A DNA stretch of 64,000 bases from Phytohabitans flavus (GCF_011764545.1 NZ_AP022870.1:62001-126000), one strand, 5' to 3'. Positions 1 through 9,243 are shown, numbered from the stretch's first letter. Translations and numbers: made by a program. Notes: generated from the letters alone by a model not told the origin.

Positions 1-1
1 C

Positions 2-492
2 CTCGGCAAACGCGAAGTCGTGATCAACAACCAGATCACCGCGTTCGGCCACACGATCCGCGAGAAACCGCCCAAGAGCAGGGCCAGCAACCGGACCCTC
101 GTCCTTGATACGGATACGGCCGCAGCGCTGGCCGCTTACAAGGCCCGCCGGGCGGCCCGGCAGCTCGCCGCCGGCCCTGCCTGGCCCGCCACCGGGCTGT
201 TCTTCGTCCGTCCCGACGGACAGCCGTGGCATCCCAACGCGGTCTCAGCGCGGTTCCGCCGGCTGGTCCGCGACGCGGACCTCCCGCCAGTGCGGCTGCA
301 TGACCTGCGACATGTCGCGGCCACCATGGCCCTCGACGCCGGCATAGACATCAAGGTCGTGCAGGAGCAACTCGGCACTCCACATCCACGCTGACCCGCG
401 ACACGTACCAGTCCGTTTCCAGGCATCTACACCGTGAGGCGGCTGACGCCGTCGCACGGCGTATCGCCGAAGCCGGCGGTCGAAGCGCCTGA
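2..492 (+). pseudogene. Tyrosine recombinase (phage-type integrase), C-terminal part, frameshifted and cut by the window edge
   Basis: The frame is open from base 2 and carries the catalytic-domain pattern of a tyrosine recombinase: a TLVLD strand, a GLFF..PDGQPWHP segment and the box HDLRHVAATMALDAGID, with the conserved H-x-x-R. The frame then ends early after QLGTPHPR. Adding one C near base 375 restores the expected ending LGHSTSTLTRDTYQSV, which includes the catalytic tyrosine, and the frame runs to the TGA at 490-492. The N-terminal core-binding domain lies outside the window. This was probably the integrase of an integrated element whose other parts lie to the left. It is either a genuine single-base pseudogene or a base-calling error. 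Confidence 0.8.
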
Positions 493-546
493 ACCCGACC
501 ATGCCACCACACCACCCCCGCTCGGGCTGTCGCCGCGAAAGGGAGA

Positions 547-1480
547 TCAGATGCTACCTGCCCTGGTGGCGAACTGTTCGAGGATGTCGGAGACGTCCGG
601 GACGAGGATGGGCGTGGCGATGTAGTAGGTGCTGGTGATTGCCTCACTGGCGTGGCCGAGCTGGGCTGCGGCGCTCGTGGTGTCGGCCTCCTGGGCGATC
701 ACGGTGGCGACGGTCTCGCGGAGGGTGTGCGGGGTAACCCATTCGAGGCCGGTGTCGGCGCAGGCCTCGCGCCATTGCCGGCGGACGTTGTGCGGCGACA
801 GCCAGGTGCCGCGCCGCGAGGCGAAGATCGCGTCCTGAGCCTTGGCGGCGGCGATATGTTTGCGGGCCCGCAGCATCCGTACGGCGAACCTAGGCAGGAC
901 GAGTGTCCGGTAGCCGGCGTCGCTCTTGGTCCACTCCTGTCGAAGGTATCCCTTGCCCTTGATGTAGACGAGGGTGCCGCAGATGGTCACGGTTGGACGT
1001 TCGGCAGCCAGGTCAAGGTCGTCCCAGCGCAGGGCGAGGATCTCGCCGATGCGGGCGCCGGTGGCGAGTATGAGGTCGACGCGTCGGCCAGGTCGCCGTT
1101 CTGCCGAGGTCCTGGCTTGCCGGTGGCAGGCTGCTGCCACTCGCGGATCGCCGCGCGGACAGCCTTCAGGTGCTCCTCGGTCAGCGCCGCAGCCTTACGG
1201 CGTGGGTTCCGCAGTCGCCCCGTCTCGCGGACGGGGTTGGTCATCAGCGCCCCACGGCGTACCGCCAACGCGAACATCTGGCCGAGGACGACCTTCGCGG
1301 CCCTGGCGGCCCGCTGGACGGTTTTCGGCGACCTTGCGCAGGAACTTGTCGAGGCGGCCCACAGTGGCCTCCTGGATGCGCAAGCTGCCCAGGGCGGGCA
1401 GGATCGCGCTTCGCAGGCTGGTCTTGTAATTGTTGATCCGGACGATGGTGAAGTCGCTGCGGGAAAGCCTGTCCGGGCAT
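547..1480 (-). pseudogene. Tyrosine recombinase, broken by two frame changes
   Basis: Three reading frames on the minus strand together make one integrase. The first reads TIVRINNYKTSLRSAILPAL and RLDKFLRKVAE (core-binding region). The second reads AAKVVLGQMFALAVRRGALM followed by NPVRETGRLRNPRRKAAALT. The third reads LILATGARIGEILALRWDDL, HTLRETVATV, AAQLGHASEAITSTYYI. All catalytic positions are present (R in GARIGE, H-x-x-R, LGHA, the final Y). Frames change near 1320 (one extra base or two missing) and near 1100 (one missing). Going by sequence it is a different family member from the integrase at the left edge. Two decayed integrases side by side mark an island boundary. Confidence 0.75.
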
Positions 1481-1716
1481 GGCATCGAAGGCATGACCGG
1501 CAGCGACGGCGAATCCAGCCAAGGCGACTTCCGCTGGGCGCTGGCCCGATGGTCGATTCGAAGCGGATGGGTGACGCTCGCAGACGTGGAAGACGCCAAT
1601 GCCCGACGCGCCGAGCCGACAATCGGTGAATAGGGCACCCACGCGGCGACCCCACTAAGCCACAACTGCGCATCTGGTAAGTCTTGCCTGTCGTGAGTCG
1701 GTGAGGGGCAGGAGGA

Positions 1717-1950
1717 GTGATGGCGCCTAGGCGGGTCCACGCGGTTGTGCTGGACGCGGAGCAGCAGGCGAGGTTGAAGCAGGTCATCGGGTCGGGTAGG
1801 AGCTCGGCCGTCCTGGACGTCTACGCCCGCCCGCTGGACGAACGCTTCCCGGTGGTCTGCATGGATGAGAAACCGCGCGGCTACTGGTTGAGGATCAGAA
1901 TCCCTTACGGCAGCGGGGGGCGCCCGGTTCGCTACCTTGCCGCAGCCTGA
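1717..1950 (+). pseudogene. IS630-type transposase remnant
   Basis: This 77-residue frame contains FPVVCMDEKPRG, the stretch around the second catalytic aspartate of IS630-type DDE transposases, preceded by DVYARPLDERF. The family is normally about 350 residues, so nearly all of the N- and C-terminal sequence is missing and the ending GGRPVRYLAAA does not fit. I read it as an internally deleted fossil. Further IS630-like fragments follow near 2.95-3.1 kb (same strand) and at 4.66-5.14 kb (opposite strand). Confidence 0.5.
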
Positions 1951-2118
1951 GGCGGAGCTAGAGCATTTTCACGTCACGGGAGGGTGGATAGCTGTCCTAT
2001 TTGACCTAGGCCCTTGTGAGGAGCGTACGGAGGACGAAGGCATGACCCATGGAGCCGCGCCGCACGTACGGGGCGGCCCGGTCTTTATTGCTAGTGAACC
2101 GCATGGCATCATCGACCT

Positions 2119-2850
2119 ATGGATCCAACGAAGGCCGTGGACGTGCTATGGGCTCGTCGACTACAGTGTAGTCCCGACGTCCTCCGCATGCCTGGCTTGC
2201 ATCTGATCCGCGGCGATCATTTGGACAAACCAGTCTTCATGAACTATGCCGCACCATTCTTTGCCCTGTTCCCGTTACACACGCCCAATAACCTCACGGT
2301 TACCTCCACTGAGTCAGTTTGTGATGAGATCGCGGGCTGGAACTTGAATGACGAACATCTCTCGCCAAGTGATCTAGAGCCGCGTCTCCTCGACATCGCG
2401 GTTCGAATGAATCTTGGGAACGCGTATGTGTTCGACACTCTGACTGCCGCTCCCGACGAGCTACGCTTGGACTTCAGCGATGAGGTGTTGCAGCTCGATC
2501 CGGACTCTGTGGACGCGACAGATTGGAACGGCGTGCGGCTTTCGACGGAAGTCGACGGTTCAATATTCGGCGTCTTTGACGACTACGGATTGGCGGCCTG
2601 GTCTGGCGAAAAGCGGATGTCCGATGTCGCCCATGATATCCAAGTAGCGACTCGGAGCGATGTGCGACGGCGAGGACTCGCCCAAAAGGTCGCAAGCCGC
2701 GCGATAGAGACGATCCTCGAGAGCGGCCTCGTTCCCTTCTACTCCCATTTTCGAGGCAATATACCTTCAGCGAGACTCGCTGTCGCGCTTGGATTTCGCC
2801 CCTACGGCTCGGCCGTTCTGGCAGAATATCAAGTTGTCCATGGCGAATAG
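2119..2850 (+). CDS. GNAT-family N-acetyltransferase
   Basis: The 243-residue protein ends in a GNAT fold: VATRSDVRRRGLAQKVASRA has the V-x-x-x-x-R-x-x-G-x-A pattern that binds the acetyl-CoA pyrophosphate. It is followed by NIPSARLAVALGFRPYGS, the usual last helix and strand. The first about 140 residues are not typical GNAT sequence and may form a second, degenerate domain, as in two-domain acetyltransferases. Codon use is less GC-extreme than in flanking genes, which fits acquisition by transfer. No clear ribosome binding site precedes ATG 2119, so the start could lie a little downstream. The substrate is unknown. It stands alone between IS630 fragments. Confidence 0.75.
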   Translation: MDPTKAVDVLWARRLQCSPDVLRMPGLHLIRGDHLDKPVFMNYAAPFFALFPLHTPNNLTVTSTESVCDEIAGWNLNDEHLSPSDLEPRLLDIAVRMNLGNAYVFDTLTAAPDELRLDFSDEVLQLDPDSVDATDWNGVRLSTEVDGSIFGVFDDYGLAAWSGEKRMSDVAHDIQVATRSDVRRRGLAQKVASRAIETILESGLVPFYSHFRGNIPSARLAVALGFRPYGSAVLAEYQVVHGE

Positions 2851-2944
2851 TCCTCCGAGGAGCTCGCGAGCGGCCAACCCGATCCAAGCGCACTCGGGCC
2901 GCTGCACACGTTCGTGGTCAGATCGACCATCCGAACCACCGCCG

Positions 2945-3110
2945 CGCCATGACCAGCAAGGCGCACCAGCACCGGTAGGGTTCGGCACCGTACCGCGGGA
3001 TGCACGACTACCTGCGCTGACGCAACGCCACGCCAACTATCCCGACGTCCCCGCCGCGCAAACGCCGCGAACGTGTCAACGCACGCGGATGGGCCACGCC
3101 GCACGAGCCG
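2945..3110 (+). pseudogene. Possible IS630 transposase C-terminal fossil
   Basis: One plus frame reads YRGMHDYLR, a stop, then RNATPTIPTSPPRKRRERVN. This resembles the C-terminal YLRWRNANARxPxVLAxxRRERxR block of IS630 transposases. The match is short and interrupted by a stop, so it is weak. The rest of 2853-3445 shows no convincing gene. A minus frame ending at 3205 closes with the Lys-rich tail LDTRVKKLAPKGR but has no recognisable start or domain. Confidence 0.3.
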
Positions 3111-3445
3111 CCGCATGGCCCCAACCCGGCCAACGATTCGGGGCGGCGCAATAGATCCCACACCGCGGACTCCCATGGCTCGGCAGACCGGGGTGAATAG
3201 CGGACTAGCGACCTTTGGGCGCTAGCTTCTTCACACGTGTGTCAAGTTTCGCGGCGGCGTAGGCTGACTTGGCCCGCTCCACATCTGCAGACTCGTCTGA
3301 CCAGCAACTTTGGCGTAGCACGGCCGGTCGTCCCGGCGGCCGGCCAAGATCGGGCCACGGGTCCCTGTGTGAGCCTGCGCAAAGCCCGCAATGACCTATT
3401 CTCAAGCGCTGGCTTTGCGGTCCGAGGCGGAGCCTTACTGAGACT

Positions 3446-4600
3446 TCAGCCGGAGGAGGCGTCCAGGTCACGCTGAATCTGGTTGTAGTAGGCCTGCGCG
3501 GGGAGGTCGTTGCGGCCGTACAGGGTCTCTGCCAAGAGGCCTCGCGGTAGACTATCCTGGATGGACTGGGCCATGGGCCAATCCTCAGCTGACAATGCGT
3601 CCAGCAACTTACTCCAGTTCTCGTCGCGGGCGTGGATATCAGCCTCGGATATCGGTCCCTCTTTAGCCAGAAATCTCACCACGACGTGAGTTTTCCCTAC
3701 GTCCGTCGGATGCGGGGAAATGGTCCACAGCTCGTAGTGGTACGGCACCACCACGATGATCGTGGCCGGATAGACAGTGTAATTGCAGCCGATATGTCTT
3801 CTCAATTCCACTGCGTCGACATCCGCGCCGCGGACACCATCGATACTCCGTCGGGCAACGACAAGCCGGGTGTTCTTGCCGACCGTGTCGAGGAGGTGAA
3901 TATTCGCGTGGAACAGCGGGCCTACGGACTGAGGATGCAGGAAGCCGACGTGTTGGGTATCCAGGAATCCGTCCATGACCAACTTCCAGTTCATCGAAAG
4001 CTCCCACTGACGCTCTCGCAGCAGCACCGCAGCACCGATACCGGAGGCCTCGACCCCTTCGTCGAACTCGCCCAGATAGGTTTTCATATTCAGCTCATCG
4101 CCGGGAGTCGGCACAACCCAGATACATCCGAACCGTTCATCGACGGGCAAGGATGGTAGGGCGTTGTCGGCTCGATTCACGTCCGGATAGCCAGCCGGGA
4201 AGGATATCCCTCTCAAGGAGCCGTCCTGTCCGTAGCACCAGCCGTGATAGTTGCAGATGAATTGCCTGCGGTTACCCGACTTTTCGAACTCGATACGCCC
4301 GCCCCTATGCCGGCAGACATTGATGAAAGCTGACACGGACATGTCCGCTTGGCGGACCATCAGCAGAGGTGTGCCGATGTACTCGGTTGTGACGAAGTCT
4401 CCCGGATGCGGCAGCTCACTCGAGCGGGCGGCTACGAAAGGTGACTGCAAGAAGATTCGTTCTCGCTCGGCGGCAGCGATCGAAAAGTCGAAGTAACGTG
4501 CGATCGGCATTCGCATCACCGATGGCGCGTAATCCGTCGTCTTGTTGTCGATGTGCGCTAACAGTCGCTTGACGGCCTTTACCGTGGTGTCATCATCCAT
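3446..4600 (-). CDS. Rieske non-heme iron oxygenase, large (alpha) subunit
   Basis: The 384-residue protein has the two signatures of ring-hydroxylating oxygenase alpha subunits. The N-terminal Rieske [2Fe-2S] motif is NVCRHRGGR followed by CNYHGWCYG (C-x-H and C-x2-H). The mononuclear iron site is DTQHVGFLHP (D-x2-H-x4-H). Length is close to the family norm. ATG 4600 has an AGGAG six bases upstream. Such enzymes use electrons from a ferredoxin and reductase to hydroxylate, demethylate or cyclise small molecules. No ferredoxin or reductase gene is adjacent. It is transcribed away from the peptide locus at 5.4 kb and is separated from it only by a decayed IS630 copy, so it may be a tailoring enzyme of that locus. 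That link is inference. Confidence 0.9.
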   Translation of the reverse strand: MDDDTTVKAVKRLLAHIDNKTTDYAPSVMRMPIARYFDFSIAAAERERIFLQSPFVAARSSELPHPGDFVTTEYIGTPLLMVRQADMSVSAFINVCRHRGGRIEFEKSGNRRQFICNYHGWCYGQDGSLRGISFPAGYPDVNRADNALPSLPVDERFGCIWVVPTPGDELNMKTYLGEFDEGVEASGIGAAVLLRERQWELSMNWKLVMDGFLDTQHVGFLHPQSVGPLFHANIHLLDTVGKNTRLVVARRSIDGVRGADVDAVELRRHIGCNYTVYPATIIVVVPYHYELWTISPHPTDVGKTHVVVRFLAKEGPISEADIHARDENWSKLLDALSAEDWPMAQSIQDSLPRGLLAETLYGRNDLPAQAYYNQIQRDLDASSG

Positions 4601-4662
4601 ATTTGACTCCTGTTGTCACCGACGGTCGGTTGCTGCACATCGTAAGGCTTGCCCCGGAAATG

Positions 4663-5137
4663 TCATGGGAGGTGTTCCTGGCCATTGACGCAGACTAGCC
4701 GCCAGCCGCGCCGACGCCAGCGCCCACCGACCGCGCGAGTACGACGATCACCGGTCGCACTTGGTTGGTGGCCAGGGTGGTCGGCGAGCTTACGGATGCT
4801 TGAGCGGGGTGAACGGGCGCCCCACCGTTGTGGCCGCCCGGTGGCCGTCGCGACGATGAATGCCTCGTCGTCTGCGGTGATTCGGCGGGCACGCCCGCCC
4901 GCCCAGTTAGACATCCAGTGCGCAGCCCGATCTTGTTGAAGGCGTGGACCTTCCGGACAGTGTCCTCTGCGCGGCGACCAGCCGCGCGATCGCCGGCATC
5001 GGCGTACCGGACGCCGACGCCATAATGATCATGGCGCAGCGGACCCGGACCGACTCATGTTTGCCCCACCGCACGGACTGCTGCAGCCGGCGGCCCTCCT
5101 CGTCAGTAAGCTGCCGCGCTCGTGCCGGCCCAGCCAT
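4663..5137 (-). pseudogene. IS630-family transposase N-terminal half, frameshifted
   Basis: From ATG 5137 the minus strand reads MAGPARARQLTDEEGRRLQQ, then AMIIMASASGTPMPAIARLV, the helix-turn-helix region of IS630 transposases. Near 4960 the frame breaks. A second frame continues with EDTVRKVHAFNKIGLR, and a third with RRITADDEAFIVATATGRP and RWSIRKLAD-like sequence. The catalytic DDE part is absent. This is a dead copy separating the Rieske oxygenase from the peptide locus. Confidence 0.7.
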
Positions 5138-5349
5138 GCACCCACCTCTCAATAGCGATCAAATCGCTTTCGAGCGTGCCGCCGACCTTACCGGAACCAA
5201 CCGATCACGTCCGGCGTGTCACCAACCCGGCGAACGTTTGTGGTCAGCGCACTAGCGGCCAAAGATCGCCAGGACCGTCGGAGGTTGGACTGTGGTTACC
5301 ACTTCCACTCGACTGGCCTCTGTTGTACCGTAGTCAGCACCAATACTGC

Positions 5350-5355
5350 GGGAGG
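5350..5355 (+). promoter_or_regulatory. Strong ribosome binding site of the 20-residue peptide ORF
   Basis: GGGAGG ends seven bases before ATG 5363. This near-perfect Shine-Dalgarno match at ideal spacing is the main evidence that the very short ORF is translated. Confidence 0.75.
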
Positions 5356-5362
5356 AAGCACC

Positions 5363-5425
5363 ATGCAGGCGATCGACATCCTCGCGAAGGAAATCCCAAC
5401 CGGCGCCGCGCGCAAGTCCAGCTAG
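5363..5425 (+). CDS. Candidate 20-residue ribosomal peptide precursor
   Basis: ATG 5363 to TAG 5423-5425 encodes MQAIDILAKEIPTGAARKSS. The support is positional: an excellent ribosome binding site, and an ATP-grasp ligase gene starting 22 bases after the stop, on the same strand, with no ribosome binding site of its own, which suggests coupled translation. There is no signal peptide, Cys or aromatic residue. Possible sites for ATP-grasp chemistry are Asp5, Glu10, Thr13, Ser19, Ser20 and the Lys residues. Downstream genes encode a hydroxylase and a formyl-transfer/deformylation pair. I infer a substrate peptide (RiPP precursor or peptide scaffold). It is far shorter than usual graspetide precursors, and I know of no described family that it matches. 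It could instead be a leader peptide controlling the next gene. Confidence 0.6.
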   Translation: MQAIDILAKEIPTGAARKSS

Positions 5426-5447
5426 GCATTCCGTAGGCCCCCACCCC

Positions 5448-6341
5448 GTGATTTTCCTGGGCGCTTCAGGGACGGTCGCGGAGTGGGAGGCCCTTCGCGA
5501 TCGTGGCTTGCCGATCACGTTCATCGACGTTGACGACCGTCTTTGCACCCTTCGTATCCGCTTCGACGAGGGGGGTACGAAGGTCTACGGCCTCGACGAC
5601 CTGCGACACGAAAAAGTGTGGTACAACCCTGGCTCTTTCGAGCAACTGGAACAGGGCTGGTTCGAGTCCGAGGCCAACGGACGCTTCCGTGCTCGCCAGT
5701 TCAGCGTGGCACTGGAGATTCTGGAGAGCGTCGTCGCAGAATTCTGCGTTGATCGTCCGGACGTGATGCGAAGATGGGCCAACAAGCTGTTCCAGCTCTG
5801 GAAGATCTCCGAAGCTCTTCCTGGGCTTCTTCCTCGAACGTCGATGACAGGTGAGTTCTCCGATCTGACAGTGGGCCACCTCGTGAAACACGTGGGCGAG
5901 AGCCGATGGATCGGCGGCGAAAAGGCCTTCTACTGCCAGGTTGTGACCGCCGAACTCATCGAGGCTCTCAGTGCCGCAGGCAAGCCTCTGCCGCTCATCA
6001 CGCAGGAGCGTGTGCATGCGGACCACGAGTTCCGTTCCTTCGTGTTCGGTCACGAAGAAGCCACGGTCCGGTTTCCTCACGCCCGGCTGAGCCCGGTACC
6101 GGACCTTCAGTTCCATCCTGAGCATGTCGGCCAGGCCGAGGTCGTACCGGCTCCGGTCGGCAGCAGGGTATGGTCGGAGCTCGGGGAAACCCTCGGGCTC
6201 TCCTTCTTCAGCGTCGACTATATGATGGTTGAGGACAGGCTTCGTCTACTGGAGGTCAACCCCGCCTTCGGGTTCGCTTGGCTCCCCGCGCCCTGTGTCG
6301 ACGCGATTGCTGGCGCCCTGTCGCGGCACCTCTCGTCGTGA
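5448..6341 (+). CDS. RimK-like ATP-grasp ligase, probable peptide-modifying enzyme
   Basis: The 297-residue protein has ATP-grasp features in order: NKLFQLWKISEALPGLLPRT (about residues 110-130), the ATP-binding lysine in HLVKHVGES, the adenine and phosphate region TQERVHADHEFRSFVFG, and the metal site VDYMM followed by LLEVNPAFGF. Layout and length match the MvdD/MdnB-type and pheganomycin-type peptide ligases, which join carboxylates to amines or hydroxyls using ATP. GTG 5448 follows the 20-residue ORF by 22 bases. The obvious substrate is the product of that ORF, but an amino acid or small-molecule substrate cannot be excluded. A 350 bp gap separates it from the next gene on the same strand. 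Confidence 0.85.
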   Translation: MIFLGASGTVAEWEALRDRGLPITFIDVDDRLCTLRIRFDEGGTKVYGLDDLRHEKVWYNPGSFEQLEQGWFESEANGRFRARQFSVALEILESVVAEFCVDRPDVMRRWANKLFQLWKISEALPGLLPRTSMTGEFSDLTVGHLVKHVGESRWIGGEKAFYCQVVTAELIEALSAAGKPLPLITQERVHADHEFRSFVFGHEEATVRFPHARLSPVPDLQFHPEHVGQAEVVPAPVGSRVWSELGETLGLSFFSVDYMMVEDRLRLLEVNPAFGFAWLPAPCVDAIAGALSRHLSS

Positions 6342-6693
6342 CGAACGGTCTGGTTAACGCGCGTAATGACTGAGCCGCATGGCCAAGCACAGCGCCTTCC
6401 ACCACTGCTGACCTGACGCGGCACGGTCGTACCTCCGCCAGGAATGAGATCGAACCTACGACCGATTTCACGTGCCGCGCCGCTGCCGATCCCCAACGGC
6501 TCCCGGCGAGTCCTCGCGTCCCACGTGCGCTTCCCCGCCAAGCATTCTTCGACGCCGCCACCAATCCAGAGCTCGGCCAGGCTGAACCGATCTTGCCTTA
6601 CGTCCCGGTCGTTCGAAGGACGCTGGCCGCGCGTGCAGGACCGGTGTACCGTGCAGTTGGTGCGGTTACGCAACGAGTTGGGGTGAGACGGCC
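6342..6693 (+). other. Intergenic region between the ligase and hydroxylase genes
   Basis: These 352 bases contain no supported ORF and no recognisable insertion sequence. The last 60 bases are less GC-rich and could hold the promoter of the hydroxylase gene. I can define no convincing -35/-10 pair. Confidence 0.4.
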
Positions 6694-7425
6694 ATGGGTG
6701 ATCGACTGGTCGCCGGGAGGTTCGTCGACTACATGTCCTCGGTGGCGGACGGTGAGATCGACCCCGTTATGGGCACCTACCCAGAAATTGACAATCCTCG
6801 CTGGTTCGATCCTTCGCGATTTCCTGTCTGTGCCGAGCTGGAGAAGCGCTTCAACACGATCGCGGACGAGTTCCGGGAGATTTCGGCGGAAGCGTTCTTT
6901 CCCGACAGCGAGAGGGACGCAGTCCCACGGTACGGCGACTGGCGAATCCTTCCGGTCTACGCCATGGGGCACAAGTACGAGGGCGCGGCCCGGCTACTCC
7001 CGACGATCGTCGACATCGTTGAGAACCTCGGCGGGATGACGACGCTGGGAGGGGGCGTCTTCGTCTCTCGGTTGCCAGCGGGTGCCAGTATCGGTTCCCA
7101 CCGCGGGCCAACGAACACCAGGGCGCGTTGCCACCTCGGCCTCAAAATCCCTTCGGGTGATTGCGGAATCGAGGTCGACGGAGAGAGGCGTGTCTGGACC
7201 GAGGGACAGTGCCTGATGCTGAACGACCACCTCCTGCACAGGGTCTGGAACAACACGGAAGAGGAGCGGATCGTCCTGGTTTTGGACGTATGGCATCCAG
7301 ACCTGACTGTCACCGAGAGGAGGCTATTAGCCGGGCTCCATGTCTATGCGAGTGTGCAGGCCGACGCGATCTCGAAATGGCAGGCTGACTTCCGCGACGT
7401 GCGAACGCCCCCATCACCAGCCTGA
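6694..7425 (+). CDS. Aspartyl/asparaginyl beta-hydroxylase-type Fe(II)/2-oxoglutarate oxygenase
   Basis: The 243-residue protein carries the AspH-family core: SRLPAGASIGSHRGPTNTRA (first iron-binding His), CHLGLKIP, then LNDHLLHRVWNN (second His) and ERIVLVLDVWHPDLT (family-conserved Arg and WHP). Family members hydroxylate Asp, Asn or related side chains in peptides, or free amino acids in biosynthetic pathways. Length fits the stand-alone bacterial form. Its place between the ATP-grasp and formyltransferase genes suggests that it hydroxylates the peptide or its building block. Asp5 of the 20-residue peptide would be an obvious target, which is inference. Confidence 0.85.
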   Translation: MGDRLVAGRFVDYMSSVADGEIDPVMGTYPEIDNPRWFDPSRFPVCAELEKRFNTIADEFREISAEAFFPDSERDAVPRYGDWRILPVYAMGHKYEGAARLLPTIVDIVENLGGMTTLGGGVFVSRLPAGASIGSHRGPTNTRARCHLGLKIPSGDCGIEVDGERRVWTEGQCLMLNDHLLHRVWNNTEEERIVLVLDVWHPDLTVTERRLLAGLHVYASVQADAISKWQADFRDVRTPPSPA

Positions 7426-7480
7426 TCGGCTCTCCTGTCGCATGCATGGGTGGCCGACGACCAGTACGGGAGACCAGACG

Positions 7481-8326
7481 ATGGGCAAACCTCTGCGGAT
7501 CGCCTATGCCGGCCATGACTTCTTCTCCTCATGCATGGCGACGCTGGTCAGTCGGCCGGACACCGAGGTTGCGGTCTGTCTGACGGAGGGACCTGAGGGT
7601 CAGCCAGCAAGAAACGTGCTGCGCCTAGCGAGCGCGGCCAATGCCAGGGTCTTCACCGGGCGCCCGACGGTCGATGTAGTCCGCGAAGTAAACGCTGCGA
7701 ACGTGGATCTCTTCGTGTGCGCCGCCTACATGTATCGAGTTCCGACGCAGTACTTGGATGTCCCGTACGCGGTCAACGTGCACCCGGCGTTGCTACCAGA
7801 TGGGCGCGGACCCAATCCGCTGCCGTATCTGGCGACAGCTTTCACTCAGTTCAGCGGCGTGACCATCCACGAGATGACGGCAGAGCTGGACAAGGGTCCC
7901 ATCCTTGTTCAGTCCCCTGTTGATCAGTCTCCTGAGGACGGTCTCGACGAGCTCTACCTAAAACTTTTCGCCTTGGCACCGCGGCTCTTAAGCCGGCTGA
8001 TGGACGACCTTGAAGGATACTTCGCCGCTAAGCGACATGTGCAGGGCGGCTCCTACTGGCCGCACAAGGACGGCGACGTCCTCATAGCATCACAACACAC
8101 GACAGAGCACGCGCTTCGACTGCACAGTTCGTTCGGCATGTATGGATTCTCCGTCAAACTGGAAGGCCGCACGGAGTTCCGGGCCTCCTTGCTCAGCGCG
8201 ACCCGATGCGATCACGATTTCGTGGTCGGGAGCGTTGTTGCCGAGCTTCAGGTCGGAACAATTGTCGCCTTGCCTGATGGGCTGGTACGCCTGGACACCC
8301 AGAGATCACTCCCGGTCGTCACGTGA
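7481..8326 (+). CDS. Formyltransferase related to methionyl-tRNA/UDP-sugar formyltransferases
   Basis: ATG 7481 is preceded by GGGAG with an eight-base spacer, giving 281 residues. The N-terminal half is a formyltransferase Rossmann domain: MYRVPTQYLDVPYAVNVHPA and LLPDGRGPNPLPY (the N-x-H and SLLP-type motifs), then GVTIHEMTAELDKGPIL with the conserved Asp. The C-terminal part, FGMYGFSVKLEGRTEFRASL, matches the C-terminal barrel of formyltransferases. The expected reaction is formyl transfer from 10-formyltetrahydrofolate to an amine. It is shorter than housekeeping Fmt (about 310) and lies in a specialised cluster, so a dedicated role is more likely. The alpha/beta hydrolase gene ends 14 bases further on, convergently. 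Confidence 0.85.
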   Translation: MGKPLRIAYAGHDFFSSCMATLVSRPDTEVAVCLTEGPEGQPARNVLRLASAANARVFTGRPTVDVVREVNAANVDLFVCAAYMYRVPTQYLDVPYAVNVHPALLPDGRGPNPLPYLATAFTQFSGVTIHEMTAELDKGPILVQSPVDQSPEDGLDELYLKLFALAPRLLSRLMDDLEGYFAAKRHVQGGSYWPHKDGDVLIASQHTTEHALRLHSSFGMYGFSVKLEGRTEFRASLLSATRCDHDFVVGSVVAELQVGTIVALPDGLVRLDTQRSLPVVT

Positions 8327-8340
8327 AGAATGTGGTCCTG

Positions 8341-9243
8341 CTACCAGCTCATGAGCAGGTCGTCGAGAATCTCGGCAGCGCGTCCGACGACGATCGACAG
8401 ATGGCCGTCGTCCGGGAGAAGTCGTGACCGTGCGCCCTCCACCCCGGACACCAGCCAGGAACCATGGGCGCTGGGAACCATCAGGTCGTGCCTGCCCTGC
8501 CACACCGCTACGTGCCGGCCACTAAGCAGTTTCAGGTCGAACTCCCAGGGCGAGAGGAATGCGAGGTCGTCGTCGACCCATCCCCACACCCCGGGTGCAA
8601 GGCTCCGGGAGAAATGCTGAACCAGTTCGGCCGCGTAGTCGCCGGTGACGAGTCGCTTGTCGACGTCGGGAAGAAGCGAAGCCATCGACACCGCCAGCTC
8701 ATCGGGCGAGATTTGAGTGATCCCGGGAGCTTCGCGCTCTAAGAACTCGAGCAACTTCGCTTCGCCCTCGAGCGCGGCTCCGTACTCCTCGAGGTTGCCC
8801 TGCCCCATCCCCGCGAGAAAATCCAAGCCCGGCGCAGTCCAGGGAGCCAGGCCTGCCACCGACGCGGTGGCAGACACCCGCTCCTGAAGCCGAGCCGCGG
8901 TGGCAAGGGCGTGTGGGCCGCCTCCTGAGACACCCACGACCAGTGCCCGCTGAATTCCCAGATCGTCCAGAACCGCTTCGACATCTGCGGCCACGGACGC
9001 GACCGTTCTCGCCGGCACTCGGGTGGAGGCCGAGTATCCGGCGCGAGTGATGCCCACTATGCGCACGCCGCGGTCGGCGGAGGCCTGGAGCAGGTGCCGC
9101 CCCGGGTCCCCCCACCCCGGTGTTCCGTGATGGAAGACGAGCGACGGCGAATCTCCTCCGAGCTCCCAGTTGCCCAGGTGCACCTCAATATCACGCCCAC
9201 CAGGGAGCGTGATGGTCTTGACTGTCAAGGTTGCATCGCTCAT
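8341..9243 (-). CDS. Alpha/beta hydrolase
   Basis: A 300-residue alpha/beta hydrolase. It has the oxyanion-hole segment FHHGTPGWGDPGR, the nucleophile elbow VGVSGGGPHA (G-x-S-x-G) and the C-terminal catalytic His in DDGHLSIVV. The acid is probably in GRHDLMVP. ATG 9243 has GGAGA with an eight-base spacer. It lies downstream of the deformylase gene on the same strand (118-base gap) and convergent with the formyltransferase, so it may hydrolyse or transfer an ester, lactone or amide in the same pathway. The substrate is unknown. Confidence 0.85.
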   Translation of the reverse strand: MSDATLTVKTITLPGGRDIEVHLGNWELGGDSPSLVFHHGTPGWGDPGRHLLQASADRGVRIVGITRAGYSASTRVPARTVASVAADVEAVLDDLGIQRALVVGVSGGGPHALATAARLQERVSATASVAGLAPWTAPGLDFLAGMGQGNLEEYGAALEGEAKLLEFLEREAPGITQISPDELAVSMASLLPDVDKRLVTGDYAAELVQHFSRSLAPGVWGWVDDDLAFLSPWEFDLKLLSGRHVAVWQGRHDLMVPSAHGSWLVSGVEGARSRLLPDDGHLSIVVGRAAEILDDLLMSW

